From assembly GCF_003119115.1 (NCBI RefSeq), contig NZ_CP022366.1, positions 405,001 to 469,000 of the forward strand: a DNA stretch of 64,000 bases. The letters run 5' to 3'. This DNA is from Azospirillum sp. TSH58. GTDB taxonomy: Bacteria > Pseudomonadota > Alphaproteobacteria > Azospirillales > Azospirillaceae. Under the pieces are notes generated by a model, which saw only the letters and a list, made by a program, of their open reading frames with translations, ran no database searches and was not told where the DNA came from. Position 1 is the first letter of the stretch; each line of letters starts with the position of its first letter. This document shows positions 41,858 through 51,553 of this stretch, one piece after another. The translations under genes were made by a program, and so were the position numbers.

Positions 41858-43969
41858 ATGCTTTTTCCTGAGGCCAACGCTCTCGCGCCAGATGAGGCCC
41901 GGTCCATGAGCCAAGAGACGGAAGAGCAATACAGAAGTATTTTCGAGAACGCGGTCGAAGGTATTTACCAGACCACGGTGGACGGGCGTTATTTGCGGGT
42001 CAACCCGGCGCTGGCGCGGATCTACGGCTACCGGTCGCCGGGCGACCTGATCGACAATCTGACCGACATCGCCGGCCAGCTCTACGTCGATCCCGGCAAG
42101 CGCGAGGCCTTCGCCCGCCTGATGGCCGAGCGCGACGTCGTGCAGAGCTTCGAGGCGCGGGTCTTCCGCAACGACGGCTCGATCATCTGGATTTCGGAGA
42201 ACGCGCGCTGCGTGCGCGACACGCAGGGCCGCATCCGCTACTACGAAGGCACCGTCCAGGACATCACCGAGCGCAAGCAGCACGAGGAGAAGATCCGGCT
42301 GCTCGCCACCGTCTTCGACAGCGTGGCCGACGGCATCCTGATCGTGGACCCCGACCTGTCGGTGCAGGCGGTCAACCCGGCCTACGAGGTGATGACCGAC
42401 TTCCAGCGGGAGGCGCTTCTCAACCGTCCGCTGGTGATCTTCGCCCCCGGCTCGCACGAGCGCGCCTTCATCGACGACATCTGGCGCACCGCCCGCACGG
42501 AGGGGCGCTGGCAGGGCGAGGTGACCAGTTTCCGCCATTCCGGCGACGCCTTCGCGGCCTCGCTCTCGGTCACGGCGGTGCGCGCGCCGGGCGGTGCGCT
42601 GGAGCATTACGTGCTGACGCTCGCCGACATCAGCCAGCGCAAATATCAGGAACACCAGATCCGCTACCAGGCCAGCTTCGACCGGCTGACCGACCTGCCG
42701 AACCGCTGGCTGGTCTGCGAGCGGCTGGAGGAGGCCATCGCCCGCGCCCAGCGCATGCGCACCAAGGTCGCCGTGGCCTTCCTGGACCTCAACCGCTTCA
42801 AGCAGGTCAACGACACGCTGGGCCATCATGCCGGCGACGACCTGCTGAAACTGGTGGCCAAGCGGCTGCGCAACTGCACCCGGGTGTCCGACACGGTGGG
42901 CCGGCTGGGCGGCGACGAGTTCCTGATCGTGGCGCCCGATGCGGTGGACCGCGCCGCCGGCGCCCGGCTGGTCGAGAAGGTGCTCTACTCGATGGGCGAG
43001 CCCTTCGCCGTCCACAACCAGGAACTCTTCTGCGGCGCGTCGATCGGCGTCGCCTTCTTCCCCGACGACGGGGAGACGGCGGACCAGCTTCTGCGCAACG
43101 CCGACCTCGCCATGTACCACGCCAAGCGCAACCCGGAATGCAAGTTCGTCTTCTACGAGGCGGGCATGCGGGAGCGCACCGGCTTCACGTTGGGGCTGGA
43201 AAGCGACCTGCGCCGCGCCGCCGCGACCGGCGAGGAGTTCGAACTGCATTTCCAGCCCAAGGTGGACATGCCGCACCGCGGCTTCCACCGGGTGATCGGG
43301 GCGGAGGCGCTGATCCGCTGGCGCCACCCGGTCCGCGGTCTCGTCAGCCCGGCGGAGTTCATCCCGCTGGCCGAGGAGACGGGGCTGATCTGGGAGATCG
43401 GCGCCTGGACCCTGCGGGAGGCCTGCACCCGGCTGGCCGACTGGCTGGCCGCGGGGCTGGACATCGCGTCGGTCTCCGTCAACCTGTCGCCGCGCCAGTT
43501 CCAGGACGCGCGGCTGGTCAATTTCGTCCGCGACGTGGTGGAGCGCAGCGGCGTGCCGCCGGAGCGCCTGGAACTGGAACTGACCGAAGGCGCCATGATC
43601 GGCGACATCGAGAAGGCGGTGACCATCCTGCATGGGCTGAAGGGAATCGGCATCCGCCTGTCCATCGACGATTTCGGAACCGGCTATTCCTCCCTGGCCT
43701 ATCTGAAGCGCTTCCCGATCAACACGCTCAAGATCGACCGCAGCTTCGTCCGCGACATCGTGCAGTCGGCCACCGACCCGGCCATCGTCAACACCATCGT
43801 GAATCTGGCCGACAGCCTGGGCTTCGACACCATCGCCGAGGGCGTGGAGACGGAGGAGCAGGCGGACATGCTGCGCCGCCAGCGCTGCACGCGCATCCAG
43901 GGCTTCCTGATCAGCCGTCCGCTGGATGTGGAGGCCTTCAGGCGCTTCCTGGTGGAAAACGCCGGGTAA
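41858..43969 (+). CDS. PAS-PAS-GGDEF-EAL cyclic-di-GMP signalling protein
   Basis: 703 residues, soluble, two PAS domains (about 25-140 and 150-270), a GGDEF domain with intact GGDEF (351-355) and an inhibitory RxxD site (RVSD, 342-345), and an EAL domain with the EAL triplet at 483-485 plus ELTEGAM, IDDFGTGYSSL, KIDRSFV and AEGVET. Both cyclase and phosphodiesterase activities look possible; PAS ligands unknown. ATG 41858 is used; ATG 41906, with GAGG 8 bases ahead, is an equal alternative and starts just before the first PAS domain. It precedes the oxalate genes but has its own upstream region. Confidence 0.9.
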   Translation: MLFPEANALAPDEARSMSQETEEQYRSIFENAVEGIYQTTVDGRYLRVNPALARIYGYRSPGDLIDNLTDIAGQLYVDPGKREAFARLMAERDVVQSFEARVFRNDGSIIWISENARCVRDTQGRIRYYEGTVQDITERKQHEEKIRLLATVFDSVADGILIVDPDLSVQAVNPAYEVMTDFQREALLNRPLVIFAPGSHERAFIDDIWRTARTEGRWQGEVTSFRHSGDAFAASLSVTAVRAPGGALEHYVLTLADISQRKYQEHQIRYQASFDRLTDLPNRWLVCERLEEAIARAQRMRTKVAVAFLDLNRFKQVNDTLGHHAGDDLLKLVAKRLRNCTRVSDTVGRLGGDEFLIVAPDAVDRAAGARLVEKVLYSMGEPFAVHNQELFCGASIGVAFFPDDGETADQLLRNADLAMYHAKRNPECKFVFYEAGMRERTGFTLGLESDLRRAAATGEEFELHFQPKVDMPHRGFHRVIGAEALIRWRHPVRGLVSPAEFIPLAEETGLIWEIGAWTLREACTRLADWLAAGLDIASVSVNLSPRQFQDARLVNFVRDVVERSGVPPERLELELTEGAMIGDIEKAVTILHGLKGIGIRLSIDDFGTGYSSLAYLKRFPINTLKIDRSFVRDIVQSATDPAIVNTIVNLADSLGFDTIAEGVETEEQADMLRRQRCTRIQGFLISRPLDVEAFRRFLVENAG

Positions 43970-44028
43970 CCTCCCGGAGGCGATCCTCCCTAGGCGGAGT
44001 CCCCTTCCGACCGCGCGCCGTCGCACCG

Positions 44029-44059
<31 letters not shown>

Positions 44060-44183
44060 GACGCCCGCGTCATACGCACGCCAGGGGGATGCAAGCGGGC
44101 ACGCCGGGGGCGGGTTCGCCGCCCTTCGGTCCTCCGCAACCCCGGCGCGACATTCCCCTCCATTCCCAGTGCGTTCGTGAAAC

Positions 44184-44239
44184 AGTTCGCTGAGCGAACA
44201 TAATCGCTTGCGGGCTAGTGGTATCTGGTATACCGTATC
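44184..44239 (+). promoter_or_regulatory. Two-part promoter/operator of the GntR-oxc transcript
   Basis: Upstream box: the perfect palindrome GTTCGCTGAGCGAAC (44185-44199), IclR-like in form. Then TTGCGG (44208-44213, -35), and ATCTGGTATACCGTATC (44223-44239) covering the likely -10 TACCGT. The same two boxes in the same order lie before the PAS-frc operon at 55667-55723. Confidence 0.65.
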
Positions 44240-44350
44240 ACCAATCCAAGCCGCTTCCCTTCTCCAGGGCAACGAAACCGCGGCCCAGACCCCTTCAGCC
44301 GGGGGCCCCTCCCACGCGAGGGGAAAGAAGAGTCAGGGACGGGAACAGCC

Positions 44351-45040
44351 ATGCAGACGATGAGTTTCTCGGTCGCACCCCTTGATCAGGGGATGAGCTT
44401 CAAGGCCAAGGCCTACCAGGCGCTGCGCCAGGCCATCACCCAGATGGACATCTACGGCGGGCCGAGCGAGATCCGCCTCGACGAGCGTCAGCTCTGCGAG
44501 GCGCTGGGCGTCAGCCGCACCCCGGTGCGCGAGGCGATGGCGCTGCTCGAGCAGGAGGGCTTCATCCGCTCCATGCCCCGGCGCGGCATCTTCGTGGTCC
44601 GCAAGACCAAGGCGGAGATCATCGAGATGATCACCGTCTGCGCCGCGCTGGAGGGCATGGCCGCCCGCCTCTTCGTCGAGCGCGCCGACGAGCGCGGCAT
44701 GGCCGACCTGCACGCGACCTTCGACCGCTTCGCCGAAGGCGAGCTGGCCGACCACGTGCTGGAATATTCCGACGCCAACGTCGCCTTCCACCAGTCGATC
44801 ATCCAGGCCTCGGGCTGCACGCTCATCGCCGACCTGACCGACCGCTTCTTCATCCACATGCGGGCCATCCGCCGCGTCACCATGCGCCGCGGCGGCCGGG
44901 CCGAGACGTCCATCGTCGAGCACCGCGACATCATCGACGCCCTGACCCGGCGCGACGCCGACCTCGCCGAGCGGCGGGTGCGCGAGCACACGCTGGGGCT
45001 GGCCCGCCATGTCGAACAGCACTGCGATTTTCTCGATTGA
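44351..45040 (+). CDS. GntR/FCD regulator of the oxalate genes
   Basis: 229 residues. The winged helix has LCEALGVSRTPVREAMALLEQEG (about 45-68), and the FCD domain has its metal-type Asp/His positions (FHQSIIQAS, EHRDIIDAL). Its palindromic operator ATCTGGTATAC... is in its own promoter and that of the frc side, so it is the best candidate for their common regulator; the ligand could be oxalate, oxalyl-CoA or formyl-CoA. 41 bases ahead of oxc in one transcript. Confidence 0.88.
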   Translation: MQTMSFSVAPLDQGMSFKAKAYQALRQAITQMDIYGGPSEIRLDERQLCEALGVSRTPVREAMALLEQEGFIRSMPRRGIFVVRKTKAEIIEMITVCAALEGMAARLFVERADERGMADLHATFDRFAEGELADHVLEYSDANVAFHQSIIQASGCTLIADLTDRFFIHMRAIRRVTMRRGGRAETSIVEHRDIIDALTRRDADLAERRVREHTLGLARHVEQHCDFLD

Positions 45041-45081
45041 CCGATCGTGAACCGAATAAGAGTCGGGGAGGAGTAACCCTT

Positions 45082-46839
45082 ATGTCAGCCGTCACAGTCC
45101 TCAACAACCAAGCCACGGCCGCCACCGATGCGGAACCGGCGCTGACGGATGGTTTCCAGCTCGTCATCGATGCCCTCAAGCTCAACGGCATCGAGAACCT
45201 CTACGTCGTGCCGGGCATCCCGATTTCCGACCTGCTGCGCATGGCCCAGGGCGAGGGGCTGCGGGTCATCTCCTTCCGCCACGAGCAGAACGCCGGCAAC
45301 GCCGCGGCGATCGCCGGCTTCCTGACCAAGAAGCCGGGCGTGTGCATGACCGTCTCGGCGCCGGGCTTCCTCAACGGCCTGACCGCGCTGGCCAACGCCA
45401 CCACCAACTGCTTCCCGATGATCCTGATCTCCGGCTCCTCGGAGCGCGAGATCGTCGACCTCCAGCAGGGCGACTACGAGGAGATGGACCAGCTGGCCAT
45501 CGCCAAGCCCTTGTGCAAGGCGGCCTTCCGCGTGCTGCACGCCCAGGACATCGGCATCGCCGTGGCCCGCGCGATCCGCGCCGCGGTGTCGGGCCGTCCG
45601 GGCGGCGTCTACCTCGACCTGCCGGCCAAGCTGTTCTCGCAGGTGATGGACGCCGCCGAGGGCGCGCGCTCGCTGGTCAAGGTGGTCGACGCCGCTCCGG
45701 CGCAGCTGCCCTCGCCGGACTCGGTGGCGCGCGCCCTGGAGGTGCTGAAGGGCGCCAAGCGGCCGCTGATCATCCTCGGCAAGGGGGCGGCCTACGCCCA
45801 GGCCGACGAGGCGGTGCGCGAGCTGGTCGAGAAGAGCGGCATCCCGTTCCTGCCGATGAGCATGGCCAAGGGCCTGCTGCCGGACACCCACCCGCAGTCG
45901 GCGGGGGCGGCGCGCTCGATGGTTCTGAAGGACGCCGACGTGGTGGTGCTGGTCGGGGCGCGTCTGAACTGGCTGCTGTCGCACGGCAAGGGCAAGACCT
46001 GGGGCGAGCCGGGGTCGAAGACCTTCATCCAGATCGACATCGAGCCGCGCGAGATGGACAGCAACGTGGCGATCGTGGCGCCGCTGGTCGGCGACATCGG
46101 GTCCTGCGTGTCGGCGCTGACCGCCGGCATGGCGAAGGGCTGGACGCCGCCGCCGGCGGAGTGGACGGGGGCCGTGGCGGCGCGCAAGGAGGCGAACATC
46201 GCCAAGATGGCGCCCAAGCTGATGAGCAACGCCTCGCCGATGAACTTCCACGGAGCGCTGGGCGCGCTGCGCCGGGTGGTGCAGGAGCGGCCCGAGGCGC
46301 TGCTGGTGAACGAGGGGGCGAACACGCTGGACCTGGCGCGCGGGATCATCGACATGCACCAGCCGCGCAAGCGCCTGGACGTCGGGACCTGGGGCGTGAT
46401 GGGCATCGGCATGGGCTTCGCGGTGGCCGCGGCGGTGGAGTCGGGCAAGCCGGTCCTGGCGGTGGAGGGCGACAGCGCCTTCGGCTTCTCGGGCATGGAG
46501 GTGGAGACGATCTGCCGGTACAAGCTGCCGGTGTGCATCGTGGTGTTCAACAACAACGGCATCTACAAGGGGACGGACGTGAACCCGACGGGCGGGTCGG
46601 ACCCGTCGCCGATGGTCTTCGTTCCGGACTCGCGCTACGACAAGATGATGGAGGCCTTCGGCGGCGAGGGCGTCAACGTGACGACGCCGGACGAGCTGTA
46701 CCGCGCGGTCAGCGCCGCGATGGACAGCGGAAAGCCGACGCTGATCAACGCGGTGATCGACCCCAACGCCGGGTCGGAGAGCGGCAACATCGGCAGCCTC
46801 AACCCCACCAGCGCCGTCCGCAAGGGGCCCAAGCAGTAA
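45082..46839 (+). CDS. oxc: Oxalyl-CoA decarboxylase
   Basis: ThDP-dependent decarboxylation of oxalyl-CoA to formyl-CoA and CO2. 585 residues. The cofactor-activating glutamate is Glu68 (RHEQNAGNAAA), and the ThDP/Mg motif is GDSAFGFSG...VVFNNNGIYKG. Domain order and length match Oxc. ATG 45082 lies behind GGGGAGGAG. Partner of frc, which is 7 kb away on the other strand. Confidence 0.93.
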   Translation: MSAVTVLNNQATAATDAEPALTDGFQLVIDALKLNGIENLYVVPGIPISDLLRMAQGEGLRVISFRHEQNAGNAAAIAGFLTKKPGVCMTVSAPGFLNGLTALANATTNCFPMILISGSSEREIVDLQQGDYEEMDQLAIAKPLCKAAFRVLHAQDIGIAVARAIRAAVSGRPGGVYLDLPAKLFSQVMDAAEGARSLVKVVDAAPAQLPSPDSVARALEVLKGAKRPLIILGKGAAYAQADEAVRELVEKSGIPFLPMSMAKGLLPDTHPQSAGAARSMVLKDADVVVLVGARLNWLLSHGKGKTWGEPGSKTFIQIDIEPREMDSNVAIVAPLVGDIGSCVSALTAGMAKGWTPPPAEWTGAVAARKEANIAKMAPKLMSNASPMNFHGALGALRRVVQERPEALLVNEGANTLDLARGIIDMHQPRKRLDVGTWGVMGIGMGFAVAAAVESGKPVLAVEGDSAFGFSGMEVETICRYKLPVCIVVFNNNGIYKGTDVNPTGGSDPSPMVFVPDSRYDKMMEAFGGEGVNVTTPDELYRAVSAAMDSGKPTLINAVIDPNAGSESGNIGSLNPTSAVRKGPKQ

Positions 46840-46864
46840 CGCCTTCCTAAATTATAAAAACAAA

Positions 46865-46888
46865 GCCCCCCGGGCAAATCCGGGGGGC
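46865..46888 (+). other. Stem-loop between oxc and the formate dehydrogenase genes
   Basis: A perfect 9-bp stem GCCCCCCGG / CCGGGGGGC with 6-base loop, 26 bases past the oxc stop. No U-run follows on the plus strand, so it is more likely an mRNA stabiliser or partial attenuator than a full terminator. Confidence 0.55.
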
Positions 46889-46958
46889 GGTTCCAAAAAG
46901 ACTGCACGACATCCCAACGTTACGAAGAATCAGCCTGAGACGAGAGGGGAGGGCGGAC

Positions 46959-48689
46959 ATGGACACGGCCATCGTCGCCAAAGACGACACGAAAAGGCGC
47001 GCCATCCATCCCGGTTCGGGGCGCCGGAACACCCGGCCCCAGCCGAAGGGCCGGCAGGTCGATCCGGCGGCCCTGGCGGAGGTGCAGGCGCTTCTCGGTG
47101 ACCGGTCCCGGCAGCGGGACCTGCTGATCGAGCATCTGCACCTGTTGCAGGACACTTACCACGGGCTGCACGCCCGCCATCTCGCGGCGCTCGCCCACGA
47201 GATGCGGCTGGCCCTGGTGGAGGTGTACGAGGTGGCGTCCTTCTACGCCCACTTCGACATCGTGATGGACGGGGAGGACGCCCCTCCGCCCGTGACCGTC
47301 CGGGTCTGCGACAGCCTGTCCTGCTGCATGGCCGGCGGTGAAAAGCTGCTGGACGAGCTGAGGGCCGCCGACATGGGGCCGGACGTCCGGGTGGTGCGCG
47401 CGCCCTGCATGGGCGCCTGCCACAACGCCCCGGCGGTGGCCATCGGCCACGCCCTGCACGAGAACGCCACCGTCGAGAGCGTGGTGACCGCCGTCAAGAA
47501 CGGCGAGACGCACCCGCAGCTCCCCACCTATGTCAGCCTGGAGCAGTACAAGGCGGAGGGCGGCTACCGCCTGCTCGCCGACTGTCTGACCGGCAACGTC
47601 CCGGTGGACGACATCCTCGGCAAGCTGGAAGGGGCCAACCTGCGCGGCCTCGGCGGCGCCGGCTTCCCCACCGGCCGCAAGTGGCGCTTCGTCCGCCACG
47701 AGCCCGGCCCCCGCCTGATGGCGGTGAACGGGGACGAGGGCGAGCCGGGCACCTTCAAGGACCGCTACTATCTGGAGAACGATCCGCACCGCTTCCTGGA
47801 AGGCATGCTGATCGGCGCCTGGGTGGTCGAGGCGACCGACGTCTACATCTACCTGCGCGACGAGTACCCGCACATCCGCGAGGTGCTGGAGCATGAGATC
47901 GCCCGCGTGGAGCAGGCGGGCCTTGCCGGGCACACCCGCATCCATCTGCGGCGCGGCGCCGGGGCCTACATCTGCGGCGAGGAGTCCGCGATGCTGGAGA
48001 GCATCGAGGGCAAGCGCGGCCTGCCGCGCCACAAGCCGCCCTTCCCGTCGGTCGTCGGCCTGTTCGGCCGCCCGACCCTCATCAACAACGTGGAGACGCT
48101 GTTCTGGATCAGGGACATCCTTGAGAAGGGCGCCGACTGGTGGGGCAGCCACGGGCGCAACGGACGCAAGGGTCTGCGCAGCTACTCCGTCTCCGGCCAT
48201 GTGAAGGAGCCGGGCGTGAAGCTGGCCCCCGCCGGCGTCACCATCCGCGAGCTGATCGACGAGTATTGCGGCGGCATGGCCGACGGCCACACGCTGAAGG
48301 GCTATCTGCCCGGCGGCGCGTCGGGTGGCATCCTGCCCGCCAGCATGGACGACATCCCGCTGGACTTCGGCACGCTGGAGCAGCACGGCTGCTTCATCGG
48401 CTCCGCCGCGGTGGTCGTGCTGTCGGACCAGGACGACATGCGCAAGGTCGTGCGCAACCTGCTGGACTTCTTCGAGGACGAGAGCTGCGGCCAGTGCACG
48501 CCCTGCCGCGTCGGCACGGAGAAGGCGGTGGCGCTCATCAAGCAGCCGGTGTGGGACGAGCCGCTCCTGACGGAACTCGCCCGGCTGATGAGCACGGCGT
48601 CGATCTGCGGCCTGGGTCAGGCCGCGATGAACCCACTCAAGAGTGCGCTGAAGCACTTCCGCGACGATCTGCGCGGGGAGGTCCGGTGA
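46959..48689 (+). CDS. NAD-dependent formate dehydrogenase beta subunit, NuoE-NuoF fusion
   Basis: 576 residues. An N-terminal NuoE-like [2Fe-2S] domain (about 45-185: VRVCDSLSCCMAGG, then RAPCMGACHNAP) is fused to a NuoF-like part with FMN and NADH sites (GLGGAGFPTGRKW, NGDEGEPGTFKDR) and the 4Fe-4S cysteines ESCGQCTPCRVG. In many bacteria FdsG and FdsB are separate genes; here they are one. Passes electrons from FdsA to NAD. ATG 46959 follows GGGGAGGG. The next gene starts one base after its stop. Confidence 0.9.
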   Translation: MDTAIVAKDDTKRRAIHPGSGRRNTRPQPKGRQVDPAALAEVQALLGDRSRQRDLLIEHLHLLQDTYHGLHARHLAALAHEMRLALVEVYEVASFYAHFDIVMDGEDAPPPVTVRVCDSLSCCMAGGEKLLDELRAADMGPDVRVVRAPCMGACHNAPAVAIGHALHENATVESVVTAVKNGETHPQLPTYVSLEQYKAEGGYRLLADCLTGNVPVDDILGKLEGANLRGLGGAGFPTGRKWRFVRHEPGPRLMAVNGDEGEPGTFKDRYYLENDPHRFLEGMLIGAWVVEATDVYIYLRDEYPHIREVLEHEIARVEQAGLAGHTRIHLRRGAGAYICGEESAMLESIEGKRGLPRHKPPFPSVVGLFGRPTLINNVETLFWIRDILEKGADWWGSHGRNGRKGLRSYSVSGHVKEPGVKLAPAGVTIRELIDEYCGGMADGHTLKGYLPGGASGGILPASMDDIPLDFGTLEQHGCFIGSAAVVVLSDQDDMRKVVRNLLDFFEDESCGQCTPCRVGTEKAVALIKQPVWDEPLLTELARLMSTASICGLGQAAMNPLKSALKHFRDDLRGEVR

Positions 48690-48690
48690 T

Positions 48691-51444
48691 ATGAGCGACC
48701 GCATCCTGTTCCACCTCGACGACGAACTCGTCGAAGCCCACGCCGGCGAGACCATCTGGCAGGTCGCCAACCGCCTGGGCACCGAGATCCCGCATCTCTG
48801 CTACGCCGACGAGCCGGGCTACCGCGCGGACGGCAACTGCCGGGCCTGCATGGTCGAGATCGACGGCGAGCGCGCCATGTCGGCCTCCTGCGTGCGCCAT
48901 CCGACGCCGGGCATGCGCGTCCGCTCGGCCAGCGAGAACGCCAAGTTCGCCCGCAAGATGGTCATCGAGATGCTGGTCGCCGACCAGCCGAAGCGGGAGG
49001 AGGCCCACGACCCCGACAGCAAGTTCTGGCGCTGGGCCGACCGTCTGGAGGTCTCGGACAGCCGCTTCCCCAGCCGTGAGCACGCGCCGAAGCCCGACTT
49101 CAGCCACCCGGCCATGGCGGTGCAGCTCGACGCCTGCATCCAGTGCAACCTGTGCGTCCGCGCCTGCCGCGAGGTCCAGGTCAACGACGTGATCGGCATG
49201 GCGCTGCGCGGCCACAAGGAGACGATCGTCTTCGACTTCGCCGACCCGATGGGCGACAGCACCTGCGTCGCCTGCGGCGAGTGCGTCCAGGCCTGCCCGA
49301 CCGGCGCGCTGATGCCGAAGACCCAGGTGGACCTGAACAGCGGCGTCTTCGCCGCCGCCCCGGACCGCCAGGTCGACAGCGTCTGCCCCTATTGCGGCGT
49401 CGGCTGCCAGCTCACCTACAACATCAAGGATGAGAAGCTGCTGTCGGTGACGGGCCGCGACGGTCCCGCCAACAAGAACCGGCTGTGCGTGAAGGGCCGC
49501 TTCGGCTTCGACTACATCCACCACCCGCACCGTCTGACCAAGCCGCTGATCCGCAAGGAGGGCGTGTCCAAGCACGACGTGGACATCGACCCGCTCAACC
49601 CGCTGACCCATTTCCGCGAGGCGAGCTGGGAGGAGGCCCTGGAGGTCGCCACCGCCGGCCTGCGCAAGATCCGCGACGAGCGGGGCGGCTCGGCTCTGGC
49701 CGGCTTCGGTTCGGCCAAGGGCTCCAACGAGGAAGCCTACCTGTTCCAGAAGCTGGTGCGCGTCGGCTTCGGCACCAACAACGTCGACCATTGCACCCGC
49801 CTGTGCCACGCCTCCTCGGTGGCGGCTCTGATCGAGGGCATCGGGTCGGGCGCGGTGACGGCTCCCTTCATGGCGGCCAAGGACGCCGAGGTGATCGTCG
49901 TCATCGGCTCCAACCCGACGGAGAACCACCCGGTCGCCGCGACCTTCTTCAAGAACGCGGCCAAGCGCGGCGCCAAGCTGGTCATCATGGACCCGCGCGG
50001 GCAGGTGCTGAAGCGCCACGCCAGCCACATGCTCCAGTTCAAGCCGGGCCGCGACGTGCCCATGCTGAACGCCATGCTGAACGTCATCATCACCGAGGGG
50101 CTGTACGACGCGCAGTATGTGGCCGAGCACACCCAGGACTTCGAGGAGCTGCGCACCCACATCGCCAGCTACACCCCGGAGGCCATGGAGCCGGTCTGCG
50201 GCATCCCGGCGGACCAGCTCCGCGAGGTCGCGCGCCTCTACGCCACCTCCAAGGGCTCGATCATCTTCTGGGGCATGGGCGTGTCGCAGCACACCCACGG
50301 CACCGACAACGTGCGCTGCCTGATCGCCCTGTCGCTGGTCACCGGCCAGATCGGGCGCCCCGGCACCGGCCTGCACCCGCTGCGCGGCCAGAACAACGTC
50401 CAGGGCGCCTCCGACGCCGGCCTGATCCCGATGATGTTCCCGGACTACCGCCCGGTGGACGACCCGGAGGTCCACGCCTTCTACGAGGATTTCTGGGACA
50501 CCAAGCTGGACTCCAAGCGCGGCCTGACGGTCGTCGAGATCATGGACGCGATCCACGCCGGCTCGCTGCACGGCATGTACGTGATGGGCGAGAACCCGGC
50601 CATGTCCGACCCGGACGTGGAGCACGCCCGCGACGCGCTCGCCAAGCTCGACCATCTGGTGGTGCAGGACCTGTTCCTGACCGAGACGGCCAAATACGCC
50701 GACGTGGTTCTGCCCGCCTCGGCCTGGCCGGAGAAGACCGGAACGGTGACCAACACCAACCGTCAGGTCCAGCTCGGCCGCCAGGCCCTGCCGCCTCCGG
50801 GCGAGGCCCGGCAGGATCTGTGGATCGTCAACGCCATGGCCCGCGGCCTGGGTCTGGACTGGAACTACGAGCATCCGCGCGACGTGTTCCGGGAGATGAA
50901 GGGGGCGATGCCGTCGCTCGACAACATCACCTGGGAGCGGCTGGAGCGCGAGCGCTCGGTCACCTACCCCAGCCTGTCCGCGGACGATCCGGGCCAGGAG
51001 ATCGTGTTCGGCGACGGCTTCCCCACGGCCACCGGCCGCGGGCGTCTGGTCCCCGCCGACGTGATCCCGCCGGCCGAGGAGCCGGACGCCGAGTTCCCGA
51101 TGGTCCTGACCACCGGGCGCCAGCTGGAGCATTGGCACACCGGGTCGATGACCCGTCGCGCCCAGGTTCTGGACGATCTGGAGCCGGAGGCGGTGGCCTA
51201 CATGAGCCCGGCGGACCTGCGGCGGATGGGCGCCAAGGGCGGCGACTGGATGAAGGTCACCACCCGGCGCGGCACCATCGAGCTGAAGGCGCGGTCGGAC
51301 TACAACGTCCCGTCCGGGCTGGTGTTCGTGCCCTTCTGCTACGCCGAGGCGGCGGCCAACGTGCTGACCAACCCGAAACTGGACCCCTACGGGAAGATTC
51401 CCGAGTTCAAGTTCGCCGCGGCCCGGATCGAGCCGGCGGCATAG
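48691..51444 (+). CDS. Formate dehydrogenase alpha subunit, Mo/W bis-MGD
   Basis: 917 residues. Oxidises formate to CO2. N-terminal NuoG-like [2Fe-2S] domain (LCYADEPGYRADGNCRACM), two 4Fe-4S clusters (CIQCNLCVRAC, CVACGECVQACP), a further 4Fe-4S (CPYCGVGCQL) and the molybdopterin domains. Cys372 in DHCTRLCHASS is the Mo ligand in place of selenocysteine, followed by the active-site His. Classical FdsA. No fdsC or fdsD chaperone gene is present in this cluster. Confidence 0.95.
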   Translation: MSDRILFHLDDELVEAHAGETIWQVANRLGTEIPHLCYADEPGYRADGNCRACMVEIDGERAMSASCVRHPTPGMRVRSASENAKFARKMVIEMLVADQPKREEAHDPDSKFWRWADRLEVSDSRFPSREHAPKPDFSHPAMAVQLDACIQCNLCVRACREVQVNDVIGMALRGHKETIVFDFADPMGDSTCVACGECVQACPTGALMPKTQVDLNSGVFAAAPDRQVDSVCPYCGVGCQLTYNIKDEKLLSVTGRDGPANKNRLCVKGRFGFDYIHHPHRLTKPLIRKEGVSKHDVDIDPLNPLTHFREASWEEALEVATAGLRKIRDERGGSALAGFGSAKGSNEEAYLFQKLVRVGFGTNNVDHCTRLCHASSVAALIEGIGSGAVTAPFMAAKDAEVIVVIGSNPTENHPVAATFFKNAAKRGAKLVIMDPRGQVLKRHASHMLQFKPGRDVPMLNAMLNVIITEGLYDAQYVAEHTQDFEELRTHIASYTPEAMEPVCGIPADQLREVARLYATSKGSIIFWGMGVSQHTHGTDNVRCLIALSLVTGQIGRPGTGLHPLRGQNNVQGASDAGLIPMMFPDYRPVDDPEVHAFYEDFWDTKLDSKRGLTVVEIMDAIHAGSLHGMYVMGENPAMSDPDVEHARDALAKLDHLVVQDLFLTETAKYADVVLPASAWPEKTGTVTNTNRQVQLGRQALPPPGEARQDLWIVNAMARGLGLDWNYEHPRDVFREMKGAMPSLDNITWERLERERSVTYPSLSADDPGQEIVFGDGFPTATGRGRLVPADVIPPAEEPDAEFPMVLTTGRQLEHWHTGSMTRRAQVLDDLEPEAVAYMSPADLRRMGAKGGDWMKVTTRRGTIELKARSDYNVPSGLVFVPFCYAEAAANVLTNPKLDPYGKIPEFKFAAARIEPAA

Positions 51445-51553
51445 CCAACCGGCGGCCTCCGCTCCCCGCAAGGGAGAACCGGGGGCCGCCACACCCGAGG
51501 ACGCAAACGGCGCGGATGCAACAGCGCCGGACGATTTCGAGAGGGATGGGACG

